DNA of 64,000 nt, taken from positions 11,777 through 75,776 of the forward strand of contig CAJTLY010000008.1 of assembly GCA_910577095.1 (NCBI GenBank). Direction: 5' to 3'. This DNA comes from an uncultured Alphaproteobacteria bacterium (GTDB lineage Bacteria > Pseudomonadota > Alphaproteobacteria > RF32 > CAG-239). The position numbers and the translations under genes are program-made. Below the pieces are notes generated by a model. It searched no databases. It was given only the letters and a program-made list of their open reading frames with translations, and was not told the DNA's origin. Of the stretch, positions 34,574 to 43,275 are shown piece by piece (the first letter of the stretch is position 1; the number at the start of each line of letters is the position of its first letter).

Positions 34574-34617
34574 CTCGTCAAAAATATTGATTTACTATTC
34601 CTTTGTACGTTAACTTT
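34574..34617 (+). promoter_or_regulatory. gcrA promoter with adjacent GANTC site
   Basis: TTGATT (34589-34594) and TTAACT (34612-34617) are 17 bases apart, 18 bases before the gcrA ATG. A GACTC (34574-34578), a GANTC site of the CcrM methyltransferase, lies 10 bases before the -35 box. GcrA is known to act at methylated GANTC promoters, so feedback on its own gene is possible (inference). Confidence 0.55.
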
Positions 34618-34634
34618 TTAAGGGAGATGCCGCT

Positions 34635-35111
34635 ATGGCCTGGACAGACAAAATGGTTGAAGACCTCAAAATCATGTGGAAACAGGGGTTGACTACCGGA
34701 GAAATCGGTAAACGCCTCGGCGTTTCCAAAAACTCCATCGTCGGCAAGGTTCACCGCCTGCAACTGGACGCACGCCCCTCTCCGATCCGCAAAAAAGAAG
34801 ATGACAGCTCAGAAAACGTTGTCGAAAAAACACCCGTTGCCAAACTTAAAGCAGACAAAAAATCTTCCCGCGACGAAGAAAAGACCGGCGCGGCAACACT
34901 GCCCGCAAGTACCGGTTTCCGTCCCACCCCGGCCAAAAATGCCGCTTCGGGGGATGTTAAATTGACGGATCTTGACAATCACACCTGCCGTTGGCCGATC
35001 GGTGATCCCAAAGACGAAAGCTTTCGTTTTTGCGGCCGCAAAGTAAGAGTCGGACAAACTTATTGCGAAGAACACGCCGCACTGGCCTATGTCAAGCCCA
35101 ACAAAAAATAA
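34635..35111 (+). CDS. gcrA: Cell-cycle transcriptional regulator GcrA
   Basis: GcrA is an alphaproteobacterial transcription factor that binds sigma-70 RNA polymerase at promoters methylated by CcrM and drives S-phase genes. The 158-residue protein has the N-terminal DNA-binding helix-turn-helix (MAWTDKMVEDLKIMWKQGLT and GKRLGVSKNSIVGKVHRL). A variable charged linker leads to a C-terminal zinc-type segment CRWPIGDP ... FCGRKV ... TYCEEHAALAY, which contacts sigma-70. Length and ends are normal. AAGGGAG precedes the ATG. Confidence 0.96.
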   Translation: MAWTDKMVEDLKIMWKQGLTTGEIGKRLGVSKNSIVGKVHRLQLDARPSPIRKKEDDSSENVVEKTPVAKLKADKKSSRDEEKTGAATLPASTGFRPTPAKNAASGDVKLTDLDNHTCRWPIGDPKDESFRFCGRKVRVGQTYCEEHAALAYVKPNKK

Positions 35112-35128
35112 AATTCTCGGTTTTCCCA

Positions 35129-35157
35129 AGTCCTGCCGCAGCGCAGGACTTTTTTTG
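35129..35157 (+). terminator. Rho-independent terminator after gcrA
   Basis: AGTCCTGC pairs with GCAGGACT around CGCAGC or similar, followed by seven T, 17 bases after the gcrA stop. Confidence 0.85.
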
Positions 35158-35248
35158 TCTTTATGTTTTAGTCAAAATGATTTTTGTTGACTTTAGACAA
35201 AAAACGGAGCATGATAGAAGTCATAAAATAACCTTTAATACAATAATT

Positions 35249-35545
35249 ATGCCTTATTTAATCGTATTCTTCTTTCTGGTCATTGCCATTGTTGCCGTGA
35301 TCGTTATCGTTACCCGCTCCAGCAGTCGGAACCAGTACAGCGCCGAAGTCGACACCATTCTCGAAATGATGGGAGACCTGGCCGACAACGTTTCCAAAGA
35401 CAAGCTGAAAAAACTGCAGATGCAGTTCTGTGACCAGCAAAAGCTGAGCCGCGGAAACAAAGAAGACACATCGGATTACAAAGTCGGAAAAATGAGGGCC
35501 TACAATCGGGTTCTTGACCTGCTCGGCAGGAAAGTCTCCGATTAA
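35249..35545 (+). CDS. Small single-pass membrane protein of unknown function
   Basis: The 98-residue protein has one N-terminal membrane helix (YLIVFFFLVIAIVAVIVIV) and a soluble charged C-terminal part. It is predicted helical, with NVSKDKLKKLQMQFCDQQ and a final KVGKMRAYNRVLDLLGRK. The N-terminus in the membrane leaves the rest probably in the cytoplasm. The frame stays open further upstream through the gcrA terminator, so ATG 35249 is the sensible start, although its ribosome site is weak. I know no family. It is enclosed by two terminators and so is its own transcription unit. Confidence 0.7.
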   Translation: MPYLIVFFFLVIAIVAVIVIVTRSSSRNQYSAEVDTILEMMGDLADNVSKDKLKKLQMQFCDQQKLSRGNKEDTSDYKVGKMRAYNRVLDLLGRKVSD

Positions 35546-35569
35546 GGACCTGAGTGTCCGCAGCTTTGA

Positions 35570-35602
35570 AAGAGAGTGCCCGACGGCGCTCTCTTTTTTT
35601 AT
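35570..35602 (+). terminator. Rho-independent terminator
   Basis: GAGAGTGCC pairs with GGCGCTCTC (one G-T pair) around CGAC and is followed by seven T, 25 bases after the small membrane protein gene. Confidence 0.85.
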
Positions 35603-35735
35603 GGCAGCAGCAAATCTCTATTCGGCGGCAAAAGAAACTGAAATATATGGTAAACTTTTGTGTTTTTACTTTACAAGCATATCTTTGTAAGTTACCACTA
35701 ATAACATTAACCATAAAACTTAAGGATCTAAACCC

Positions 35736-36536
35736 ATGACCAACATTCACCCTACCGCCGTCATTGAAGACGGTGCCCAAATTGCCTCCAGTGCCAAAAT
35801 CGGACCTTTCTGCGTTATCAGTTCCAAAGCCAAAATTATGGAAAACGTCCAATTGATTTCTAACGTCACGGTTATGAACGATACCACCATCGGCGAAGGC
35901 ACGATCGTATTTCCGGGTGCGGTTCTCGGCGGCGGCCCGCAGGACCACGGCAATGAGTTTCAGCCCGAAGCCAAATTGATTATCGGCAAAAACAACATCA
36001 TCCGCGAAAACGTAACCATGCAGTGCGGCACGCCCAAAGAACACTTTACCACCACTGTCGGCGATAACGGCATGTTTATGGTTAACTGCCACGTCGCTCA
36101 CGACTGTGTGGTCGGCAACAACGTTATTATGACCAACAACGCCGTCATCGGCGGACACGTACGGGTCGGCGACGGCGCCATTTTGGGCGGCAACTCGGCC
36201 GTACACCAATTCTGCCGCATCGGCCGCAAGGCTATGATCGGCGGCTTGTCCGGCGTTGACCGCGACGTTATTCCGTTCGGCATTGTTACCGGCGAACGCG
36301 GAAAACTGCGCGGACTGAACGTTATCGGCCTCAAACGCAGCGGTTTCGAAGAAGCGACCGTTAAAAGCATTACCCGCGCTTTTATGTTTATTTTCAAAGG
36401 CAAAAACGGCACTTTCGTCGAACGTCTGGCCGAAGCGCACGAAAAATATAAGGACGACGCCATGATCATGGAAATGATCGCCTTTATCGACGAAGCGCTC
36501 AAAGGCCGCCGCAACATCATGACGGCCGAAATGTAA
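35736..36536 (+). CDS. lpxA: Acyl-[ACP]-UDP-N-acetylglucosamine O-acyltransferase LpxA
   Basis: LpxA does the first step of lipid A synthesis, adding a 3-hydroxyacyl chain to UDP-GlcNAc in the cytoplasm. The 266-residue protein is a left-handed beta helix with hexapeptide repeats from IHPTAVIEDGAQIASSAKIG onward. It has the catalytic-histidine stretch NCHVAHDCVVG and the HQFCRIGRKAMIGG segment, and a helical C-terminal part. Length is normal. AAGGA is 9 bases before the ATG. It heads the lpxA-lpxI-lpxB operon; lpxD and fabZ, often just before lpxA, are not in this window. Confidence 0.96.
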   Translation: MTNIHPTAVIEDGAQIASSAKIGPFCVISSKAKIMENVQLISNVTVMNDTTIGEGTIVFPGAVLGGGPQDHGNEFQPEAKLIIGKNNIIRENVTMQCGTPKEHFTTTVGDNGMFMVNCHVAHDCVVGNNVIMTNNAVIGGHVRVGDGAILGGNSAVHQFCRIGRKAMIGGLSGVDRDVIPFGIVTGERGKLRGLNVIGLKRSGFEEATVKSITRAFMFIFKGKNGTFVERLAEAHEKYKDDAMIMEMIAFIDEALKGRRNIMTAEM

Positions 36537-36547
36537 CGGGAGATCCG

Positions 36548-37393
36548 ATGGAAGACAAAGCCAAAAAACTGGGAATTATTGCCGGGGGAGGAAGTCTCCC
36601 CCGCAGTTTGATTCGCCATTGCCAAACTGTCGGGCGCGACTTTTTCGTTATTGCCATTGAAGGCAATGCCGATCCGGCCCTGTTTAATGACGAAATTCCG
36701 CACTTATGGATCCGTCTCGGTCAGGCCGGCACCGGCTTTAAGCGCTTTCGCGACGAAAAAGTCGAAGAAGTGGTTATGATCGGCACCATCCGCCGTCCAA
36801 GTTTCAAAGAACTGATTCCCGATATGCGCACCACCGCCTTTTTTACCAAAATCGGCGTTAAGGCTCTCGGCGACGACGGAATTCTGCGCGCCTTAATTAA
36901 GGAAATAGAAGCCGAAAAAATGCGGGTAGTCGGCATTCACGAAGTCATGAACAACATTTTGGTCCGCCCGGGCATTCTCGGAAAAGTCAAACCCGGCAAA
37001 GACGACTATGTCGATATCCGCCGCGGCGTTGCGGCAGCCTTTGAATTAGGGAGACTTGACATCGGACAGTCGGTTATCGTGCAACAAGGGTTGGTATTGG
37101 GCGTGGAGGCCATCGAAGGAACCGATGAACTGATCAAACGCTGCAGCGCCTATAAACGCAAAGGAAACGGCGGTGTTCTGGTAAAATTGCGCAAACCCCA
37201 GCAGGATATGCGGATTGACTTACCGACCATCGGCACCCGAACCGTTGAAAACGCCCAAGCCAGCGGTTTGAACGGGCTGGCCGTTCATGCCGGAAATACG
37301 CTGATCGTCGACGAAGCGGAAGTCATCCGCGCCGCCGACAAAGCCGGCCTGTTTATTATCGGAATTGAACCGGGAGATTATCTTGAACAATAA
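36548..37393 (+). CDS. lpxI: UDP-2,3-diacylglucosamine pyrophosphatase LpxI
   Basis: LpxI cleaves UDP-2,3-diacylglucosamine to lipid X and UMP. It replaces LpxH in most alphaproteobacteria. The 281-residue protein belongs to the former DUF1009 family: N-terminal LGIIAGGGSLPRSLIRHC, VVMIGTIRRPSFKEL, and the C-terminal catalytic half with GVEAIEGTDELIKRC, MRIDLPTIGTRTVENA and VHAGNTLIVDEAEVI. The position between lpxA and lpxB is the classic one and supports the call. GGGAG precedes the ATG. Confidence 0.95.
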   Translation: MEDKAKKLGIIAGGGSLPRSLIRHCQTVGRDFFVIAIEGNADPALFNDEIPHLWIRLGQAGTGFKRFRDEKVEEVVMIGTIRRPSFKELIPDMRTTAFFTKIGVKALGDDGILRALIKEIEAEKMRVVGIHEVMNNILVRPGILGKVKPGKDDYVDIRRGVAAAFELGRLDIGQSVIVQQGLVLGVEAIEGTDELIKRCSAYKRKGNGGVLVKLRKPQQDMRIDLPTIGTRTVENAQASGLNGLAVHAGNTLIVDEAEVIRAADKAGLFIIGIEPGDYLEQ

Positions 37394-38555
37394 TTTGAAA
37401 ATTTATCTGATTGCCGGAGAACCTTCCGGAGATGCCCTCGGTGCCCGGCTGATGCGGGCAATCAAGAAAAAAACCGGCGGCAAAGCCGAGTTTTTCGGTA
37501 TCGGCGGCGACACGATGGAAAAAGAAGGCATGAGCTCCTTGTTTGATATTTCCGAACTCGCCATTATGGGACTTTGTGAAGTTATTCCCAGTATTCCGAG
37601 AGTTCTCAAAAGAATCGGACAAACCGTTGACGACATTGTCCGCATTCGTCCCGATGTTGTCATCTCCATCGACAGTTGGAGTTTCGGCAGCCGGGTACAA
37701 AAGAAACTGCGTGCCCTCAAAACCGGCATTCCGCAAATTCACTATGTGGCGCCGCAGGTTTGGGCCTGGAAAAAGAAACGCGCCCGTACCATGTACAAAT
37801 ACGTTGATCATCTCCTTACTCTGCTTCCTCAGGAACCGAAATATTTCACGCCTTACGGGCTGCCGACCACTTTTGTCGGCCATCCGGTTATCGAAAGTCC
37901 GGTGGTTCACGGCGATCGGGAAATTTTCCGTCGCAAATACAGCATCGACGCCGCGCAAAAAATCATTTGCCTGCTGCCGGGATCGCGGCATAACGAAGTG
38001 TCGCGGCTGCTGCCGATATTTTTGGAAGCCGCACAAATGCTGAAGCAACAGCATCCGGAACTGTTTTTTGTTATTCCGACGGTTAAAACAGTGGCGGCTC
38101 GGGTTAAAAACATGCTCAAGAATAATCCGCTGCCCGTGTTGGTGGTGGAAGGCGAAGAAGATCGCCACAACGCGATGAGTGCCGCCGCCGCCGCAATTGC
38201 CGCTTCGGGAACCGTAGCCTTGGAACTGGCAATTGCCGATGTGCCGCACGTGATCGGTTATAAGGTTGCGCCGGTAACCGCGGCGTTGGTCAAACACTTT
38301 TTGCACATTCAGTTTGTTAATCTTTCAAACATCCTGCTCGGTCGCGAAATTGTTCCCGAACTGTTGCAGGAAAGATGCGTGGCATCAAACATCGTCTTAT
38401 ACATCAACCGTTTTCTTGAGCAAGACAGCTTTTACCGTCATCAGGCGGAAGGCTTTAAGAAAGTGCGCGAAGTATTGGGGGTGGGCGAACAAACCCCAAG
38501 CGAAAAAGCGGCGGATGTTATTTTGCAAATTATCGCCGATACCCGAAAAGTGTAG
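37383..38555 (+). CDS. lpxB: Lipid A disaccharide synthase LpxB
   Basis: LpxB joins lipid X and UDP-2,3-diacylglucosamine into the lipid A disaccharide at the inner membrane. The GT19 protein starts IYLIAGEPSGDALGARLM and has YVAPQVWAWKKKRA, LLPGSRHNEVSRLLP, and the donor loop AAIAASGTVALELAIADVPH. No ATG lies near the conserved start. TTG 37383 has CGGGAG at 6 bases and gives 390 residues. The TTG at 37365 is inside that ribosome site's upstream region and is less likely. The start overlaps the lpxI stop by 11 bases, so translation is coupled. Confidence 0.94.
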   Translation: MNNNLKIYLIAGEPSGDALGARLMRAIKKKTGGKAEFFGIGGDTMEKEGMSSLFDISELAIMGLCEVIPSIPRVLKRIGQTVDDIVRIRPDVVISIDSWSFGSRVQKKLRALKTGIPQIHYVAPQVWAWKKKRARTMYKYVDHLLTLLPQEPKYFTPYGLPTTFVGHPVIESPVVHGDREIFRRKYSIDAAQKIICLLPGSRHNEVSRLLPIFLEAAQMLKQQHPELFFVIPTVKTVAARVKNMLKNNPLPVLVVEGEEDRHNAMSAAAAAIAASGTVALELAIADVPHVIGYKVAPVTAALVKHFLHIQFVNLSNILLGREIVPELLQERCVASNIVLYINRFLEQDSFYRHQAEGFKKVREVLGVGEQTPSEKAADVILQIIADTRKV

Positions 38556-38577
38556 ATATGCAGCTTTCCGGTTCTGT

Positions 38578-38606
38578 TTCTGCCCGGCTTTCCGGGCAGT
38601 TTTTAT
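38578..38606 (+). terminator. Rho-independent terminator after lpxB
   Basis: CTGCCCGG pairs with CCGGGCAG around CTTT, then TTTTTAT. It ends the lpx operon before the convergent PH-domain gene. Confidence 0.85.
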
Positions 38607-38640
38607 ATTTTGAACGCAGACCTTTTTTCGGCAACCGCCC

Positions 38641-39180
38641 CTAATCCCGGTTATTTTCATGCGGCCGTACGTCGCGTTCGCGGTTGCTCTCATCGACGGC
38701 TTCTTCTATTCTGGCTTTTACCTGCAGCGGATTGTCAACATCATAAAATTCGACTTTGGCACTGCCGGTTCCCGAAAAGAGAATGTTGCCGTAGCCTAAC
38801 ACCCTGCCCCAGAAAGTTTGTTTAATCTGGATTGATTCGATCCGCTCGGTCTTTATTTCTTCGGTTTTTATTGAGATAATTCCGGTTTTATACACCACCC
38901 GGCGATTGGTACAAACCATTTCGGTCAGATGCAAGGACAAATACAAAACAAACGGATAAACCCCTAAAAGGCTTCCCAAAACCGCCAACCCCGCCGCCGC
39001 TTCAATATCTTTGTTAAAATAAAAAGTGAAGGCAAGCGAAATACAAGCCAGCGCCACCAACCCGAGAGTTGCAAACATGAAATAAAACCACAGCCACTTA
39101 ATCCAATGATATTTGGCCTGCACCTTGATCGTTTCGTCCTTGGTCATGGTTCCGTTAACATATCCGTTTTGTCCCAGCAT
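38641..39180 (-). CDS. Membrane protein with bacterial PH (bPH2/DUF304) domain
   Basis: The 179-residue protein has two membrane helices (about residues 25-80). A bacterial PH-like domain follows, in which CTNRRVVYKTGIISIKTEEI and ERIESIQIKQTFWGRVLGYG are the family's typical strand pair. Its function is unknown. ATG 39180 has GGAGG at 6 bases and comes 1 base after the trkH stop, so it is cotranscribed with the potassium transporter. The tail is charged and rich in Asn, Arg and Asp. Confidence 0.85.
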   Translation of the reverse strand: MLGQNGYVNGTMTKDETIKVQAKYHWIKWLWFYFMFATLGLVALACISLAFTFYFNKDIEAAAGLAVLGSLLGVYPFVLYLSLHLTEMVCTNRRVVYKTGIISIKTEEIKTERIESIQIKQTFWGRVLGYGNILFSGTGSAKVEFYDVDNPLQVKARIEEAVDESNRERDVRPHENNRD

Positions 39181-39181
39181 T

Positions 39182-40627
39182 TTATTTCCTCCAAAAGTTT
39201 TTGGTAAATACAACCAACACCGTCAAAACTTCCAAACGTCCCAGCAGCATCGCTGCCATCAGGGCATATTTGGCCACAACGGAAAGTGACGCATAATTGC
39301 CGTCCGGACCGATCGAAGCGACAATTCCCGGCCCCGAGTTGGTAACCGTGGCAACGGCGGCGCTAAAGGCAGTGGCAAAATCAAGCCCGGTAAACGCCAG
39401 CAGCAGCGCAACCGCCATAATCACCCCGAAGAACGATATCACAAACACCAAAACCGACGAAATAATTCCCGGATCCATCGTATATTGTTTTACTTTGACC
39501 GGCACCACCCGGTTGGGATCAACTGCCGTAATCATTGATTGTTTGAGGTAAGCCCACAAAACCTGCCAACGAAATATCTTAACCGAACCGGCCGTCGATC
39601 CGGTACAACCGCCGGTAAAGGCAAATATGATAAACAGAGTTTGAAACAATACCCCCCAGGCCAGATAATTCACCGAAGTCAGGCCGGTTGAGGTTGTAAT
39701 TGAAATAATATTGAACGAAGCATAACGCAACGCCGTCCAAAAGTTGTCGTATACGCCCATAAATACCAGACAAAAGGACGTTCCGACAATAAAAAAGAAC
39801 AGCACTTTTAAAAAACTGACAACTTGTTCCGTCCGCAACGACTGATGAAACTTGTTTTGCAGCAAAACAATGTAAAAAGTCATCGGCAGCGCCCCCAGCA
39901 ACATGAAGACCGAAATAACCGCTTCGATTTTCACATTGTCAAAATAGAGAATTGATTTGTTTTTGGTGGAGAAACCGGCGGTAGCAATCGTTGACATTGC
40001 ATGGTTAATCGCATCAAACCAGCCCATCCCCGCAAAATACAGACAAACGGCACACAAAACGCAAAAAAACAGATAAACCAGAAAAATCCGCTTGGCAATA
40101 TAATGAAACTTGGGCATAAACTTATCGTTAAGGTCGGAATTTTCACGCTGAAACATCTGCATGCCGCCAATCCCCAAAAACGGCAGCAGCGCCACCGCAA
40201 ACATCACAATGCCGATGCCGCCCATTGCCGTAAGCATTGAGCGCCACAACAAAACCGCTTTGGGAAGACTTTCAATATCATTGAGTATGGTCGCGCCGGT
40301 CGTCGAAAGGCCCGACACCGCCTCAAACAAAGCGTCATGAAAATTTGACGTGCTGCCGTACAAAACAAAAGGAATGGCCGACAACAGCGAAACCGCCGCC
40401 CAACTGCTGGTGGTCAGCAAATATCCCTGTCGGATACTGATGCTTTTTATCGGGGCCCGGTTGGAAAGAAAAAGCGATAAACCGATAAACAGGCAAAACA
40501 TCGCCGAATTGAGAAAATATGACCAGGAAGCGGAAGTTGTATAAATGTCATAGCCGGCAACAACCAGCATCGCAGCACCGAGAATGCTGATAAAATAGCC
40601 GTTGATCATTAAAACCACTTGCCACAT
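39182..40627 (-). CDS. trkH: TrkH-family potassium uptake protein
   Basis: TrkH is the channel-like membrane subunit of Trk potassium uptake and normally works with cytoplasmic TrkA, which is not in this window. The protein of about 481 residues has four membrane-pore-membrane repeats. Pore loops visible include EAVSGLSTTGATI, STIATAGFSTKN, TSTGLTSVNY with GGCTGSTAGSVKIFRW, and ATVTNSGPGI. The last 15 residues end KNFWRK. The start is uncertain: ATG 40627 or ATG 40609, both with weak ribosome sites. It is the middle of a three-gene unit, 15 bases after the SNase-like gene. Confidence 0.93.
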   Translation of the reverse strand: MWQVVLMINGYFISILGAAMLVVAGYDIYTTSASWSYFLNSAMFCLFIGLSLFLSNRAPIKSISIRQGYLLTTSSWAAVSLLSAIPFVLYGSTSNFHDALFEAVSGLSTTGATILNDIESLPKAVLLWRSMLTAMGGIGIVMFAVALLPFLGIGGMQMFQRENSDLNDKFMPKFHYIAKRIFLVYLFFCVLCAVCLYFAGMGWFDAINHAMSTIATAGFSTKNKSILYFDNVKIEAVISVFMLLGALPMTFYIVLLQNKFHQSLRTEQVVSFLKVLFFFIVGTSFCLVFMGVYDNFWTALRYASFNIISITTSTGLTSVNYLAWGVLFQTLFIIFAFTGGCTGSTAGSVKIFRWQVLWAYLKQSMITAVDPNRVVPVKVKQYTMDPGIISSVLVFVISFFGVIMAVALLLAFTGLDFATAFSAAVATVTNSGPGIVASIGPDGNYASLSVVAKYALMAAMLLGRLEVLTVLVVFTKNFWRK

Positions 40628-40642
40628 ACGAGACGCCGATCT

Positions 40643-41539
40643 CTATTCCAGAGCAACCCGGTCAGAATAACCGCGTTCGACCAGTATGTCGTTGATGCTG
40701 ATATCTTCGTAAAAACACTCTCCGGTCGCAACCTCGTCTTTGGTATAAGCAACAATTTTGCAGCGAATATTCTCCCCTTTCAGGGCATCTTTCAAAAAGA
40801 CCGCCGCTTTAACGCCGCGGGCATTGCGCGGATTGGAATATACGCCGTACAAAAACAGATAGGTCCCGCCGACCTCCATTTCGTTGGCATTATGAATTTT
40901 AACCGGTCCCGAAATTTCTACCGGCGTATCCAGATAACGCAGCACATCGCCTTCCGCTTCCGAAACTTTTTTCACAATAACAGGTCTTTCCGTTGCCTGA
41001 GAGTATCTGCCGTCAGCCTGATTTCCGACATTTGACGAAACAGCCGCTTCCGTCCTTTCCGTCGTTTCTTCCGGCAGCAAGGGCGCCGGGGGCGTTACGG
41101 CAACGACGTTGTCGGCTTCCTGCGCCAAAACATCCACCCGCTGGGTCTTGCTTCCCGATGCGGCGCGGAAGATCTGACGGCGCACTTCTTTGGCACTCGG
41201 CGCCACTTCTACCAGACGATCGGTTCCTTTACCCGGCTTTTCGGCCAAGGCCGGAATTTTGTTCAGAAAACTCGAAAACTTGTCGGAAACCTGAGAAAAA
41301 CTTTCCTTATCGATATTTTTGATTTTTTCGAGATACCAGGTATGAACCTCGAGCGGCTTAACCTTGTGATAATAAACCGGGACGGCATAAGCCGCCGCCA
41401 AAATCAATACCAGCAGCAACAAAAGATACAAAGGCTTGCGAAACGGATAAGTGACAAACATCACCGTTTTATGCAAAACTGCGCCCCATTGGCTGGGCGA
41501 ACCTATATTGTCCTCTTTTTGCTTTTTTTTGAAAAACAT
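40643..41539 (-). CDS. Membrane-anchored protein with SNase-like C-terminal domain
   Basis: The 298-residue protein has one N-terminal membrane helix (about residues 36-56) after a basic cytoplasmic segment. A long low-complexity periplasmic linker follows. The C-terminal ~100 residues resemble the staphylococcal nuclease OB fold: YLFLYGVYSNPRNARGVKAA, then FLKDALKGENIRCKIVA and DISINDILVERGYSDR. The arginine and acid residues of active nuclease are not all evident, so it may be a binding domain rather than an enzyme. Its location upstream of trkH in one unit is unusual. GGGGGA precedes the ATG. Confidence 0.7.
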   Translation of the reverse strand: MFFKKKQKEDNIGSPSQWGAVLHKTVMFVTYPFRKPLYLLLLLVLILAAAYAVPVYYHKVKPLEVHTWYLEKIKNIDKESFSQVSDKFSSFLNKIPALAEKPGKGTDRLVEVAPSAKEVRRQIFRAASGSKTQRVDVLAQEADNVVAVTPPAPLLPEETTERTEAAVSSNVGNQADGRYSQATERPVIVKKVSEAEGDVLRYLDTPVEISGPVKIHNANEMEVGGTYLFLYGVYSNPRNARGVKAAVFLKDALKGENIRCKIVAYTKDEVATGECFYEDISINDILVERGYSDRVALE

Positions 41540-41618
41540 CGTGTTTCCCCCGATTTATAAATTTTCTATAATATTTAAGCTAAACGGTCTCCGCATAAAA
41601 TTCAAGCGAAAACCATAT

Positions 41619-42476
41619 TTATTGCACGGCTTTGACGATAAAATCGGGAAGCTGTTCCAAAGAAGAGGCACCGGCGGCACCTTTATGGCCGCCGCCGCCG
41701 AAACGTGCGGCGATTTTGGAGACGTCAACATCCGGCTTGCTTGAATAAAAAGAAAGGTTCCAACGTCGTTTTTTGTTCATGTAAAAGTTTATCATAACAT
41801 CGTAACTGTTTATATTTTCTAAAGTATCAAAGAAAGAGGACCGTCCCTGCGGCATATTGGAACAAATACATTTCAAACCGTCGATTTCCGCCTCAAAAGC
41901 CATGCTGCGCACCAAATGATAATTACGCGTGTTGATCCACGACAAGATTCTTTTTCCTTCCTCAATCATTTTGTCGACATCCAGATCTCCGTTAAAAAGT
42001 TCCTGCCAAATTTTGTCCTGGGGCCGGTTTTGCCCAAACGACTGCATGGCATATTCAAACGGTTCAACCCGGGGATCTCGCAAATCAAAAATGTCATGCT
42101 GTGCCAGCAGCTTCACGCCCAACGGAACCGGCCGGTCGGGATAATAATAGTTCCACGTCAGTTCAATCGCTGCCGTGCCGATCCGCCGCAAACCTTTGAT
42201 CGGTTTTGCCCCCTCCCTCAGCATGGCCTCATATTCTTCAATCACCGAAGCATGATGATCAATCCAGGTAAAATCAATCTTATTGCTCAACTCAAACATA
42301 TATTTCACCGGCAAGGCAAAATCGCACACCACTACCATGTCATGCTTTTCAATTTCGTGATAAGGGATTTCCATATCATGATTCAGCCCCAGCAGTTCAA
42401 TCTGCGGATAGACGCTTTTGACAACCGCTCCCGACCCTTTGCCGTCATGATCGGCAATATGATAAATACATAACAT
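41619..42476 (-). CDS. DHH-family phosphoesterase
   Basis: The 285-residue protein has the DHH-superfamily layout. The first metal motif reads YHIADHDGKGSGA, the middle WIDHHASV is the DHH motif, and the C-terminal DHHA1-type glycine loop reads RFGGGGHKGAAGA. Relatives hydrolyse short oligonucleotides, pAp or cyclic dinucleotides. The overall form, a single small protein without RecJ extras, agrees with a nanoRNase- or oligoribonuclease-type role, but the substrate is not set by sequence. ATG 42476 follows the upstream stop by 1 base with GAGG at 10 bases. It is the last gene of the rlpA operon. Confidence 0.82.
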   Translation of the reverse strand: MLCIYHIADHDGKGSGAVVKSVYPQIELLGLNHDMEIPYHEIEKHDMVVVCDFALPVKYMFELSNKIDFTWIDHHASVIEEYEAMLREGAKPIKGLRRIGTAAIELTWNYYYPDRPVPLGVKLLAQHDIFDLRDPRVEPFEYAMQSFGQNRPQDKIWQELFNGDLDVDKMIEEGKRILSWINTRNYHLVRSMAFEAEIDGLKCICSNMPQGRSSFFDTLENINSYDVMINFYMNKKRRWNLSFYSSKPDVDVSKIAARFGGGGHKGAAGASSLEQLPDFIVKAVQ

Positions 42477-42477
42477 T

Positions 42478-43275
42478 TTACTTTTCCTCATCCAAAATTA
42501 TACTCATATTGTCAAACGCCGGCGTCACATTTTGCGGCGTCAAACGGTCAATTTCCCGATAATCGCATTCCACCGCCATATGATTGATCACAACCCGCTG
42601 CGGCGCAATCCGTTCGGCATCGTGCAGGATATCGTCCAGCCCGGCATGATGACACCCGCCTTCCGGCGTTGTCAGCGGCAAAATCAACAATTTGACCGGA
42701 CGGGTGATACAGTTGAAGGCTGCCTCGTCAATTTTCCGATAATCGGCAATATACACAATTTCTCCGTCATTAAAAACATAACCCGTCGTCGGCATATTGT
42801 GTCCCAACAGCCGGATCGGCGTAATCTTTAAATCTTTCAGCATAAACGGCCGATAATATTCAATCGTATTCGCCACCAAACTCGGTTCACAACTGACATC
42901 GTTGTCATGTCCGGGAGTTGCAATCAAATAAGGAAAACGCTCCCGGATCGTTGCGATCGTCTCCGCAGTGGCATAAAAATTCAGGCTGCGGTTTTCGGCG
43001 CGGTTAATCTCCCGCAATTCGTCAATACCGTGCAGATGATCGGCATGGGCATGAGTATAGACAATCCCGTCCACATTCCGGACTCCGCTCGCCAGCAGCT
43101 GTTGACGCAAATCCGGCGAGGTGTCGATCAAAATACGGGTATTTTTATATTCCAGACAAGAAGTCGTTCGCGTCCGACGGTTTTCGGCAACCGACGGATC
43201 GCAGTTTCCCCACCCGCTGCCGACAGCCGGTACGCCGGGAGCAGCACCGCTGCCGAGTATGGTCATCTTATACAT
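42478..43275 (-). CDS. Metallo-beta-lactamase-fold hydrolase (PhnP-like)
   Basis: The 265-residue protein has the metal-binding motif YTHAHADHLHGIDELREI with HxHxDH, an N-terminal ILGSGAAPGVPAVG strand-loop like PhnP and RNase Z relatives, and the late metal residues in IADYRK and VINHMAVEC. In alphaproteobacteria this gene usually follows tatD, as here, and may be a cyclic phosphodiesterase; its true substrate is unknown. The start overlaps the tatD stop as TAATG. Confidence 0.85.
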   Translation of the reverse strand: MYKMTILGSGAAPGVPAVGSGWGNCDPSVAENRRTRTTSCLEYKNTRILIDTSPDLRQQLLASGVRNVDGIVYTHAHADHLHGIDELREINRAENRSLNFYATAETIATIRERFPYLIATPGHDNDVSCEPSLVANTIEYYRPFMLKDLKITPIRLLGHNMPTTGYVFNDGEIVYIADYRKIDEAAFNCITRPVKLLILPLTTPEGGCHHAGLDDILHDAERIAPQRVVINHMAVECDYREIDRLTPQNVTPAFDNMSIILDEEK

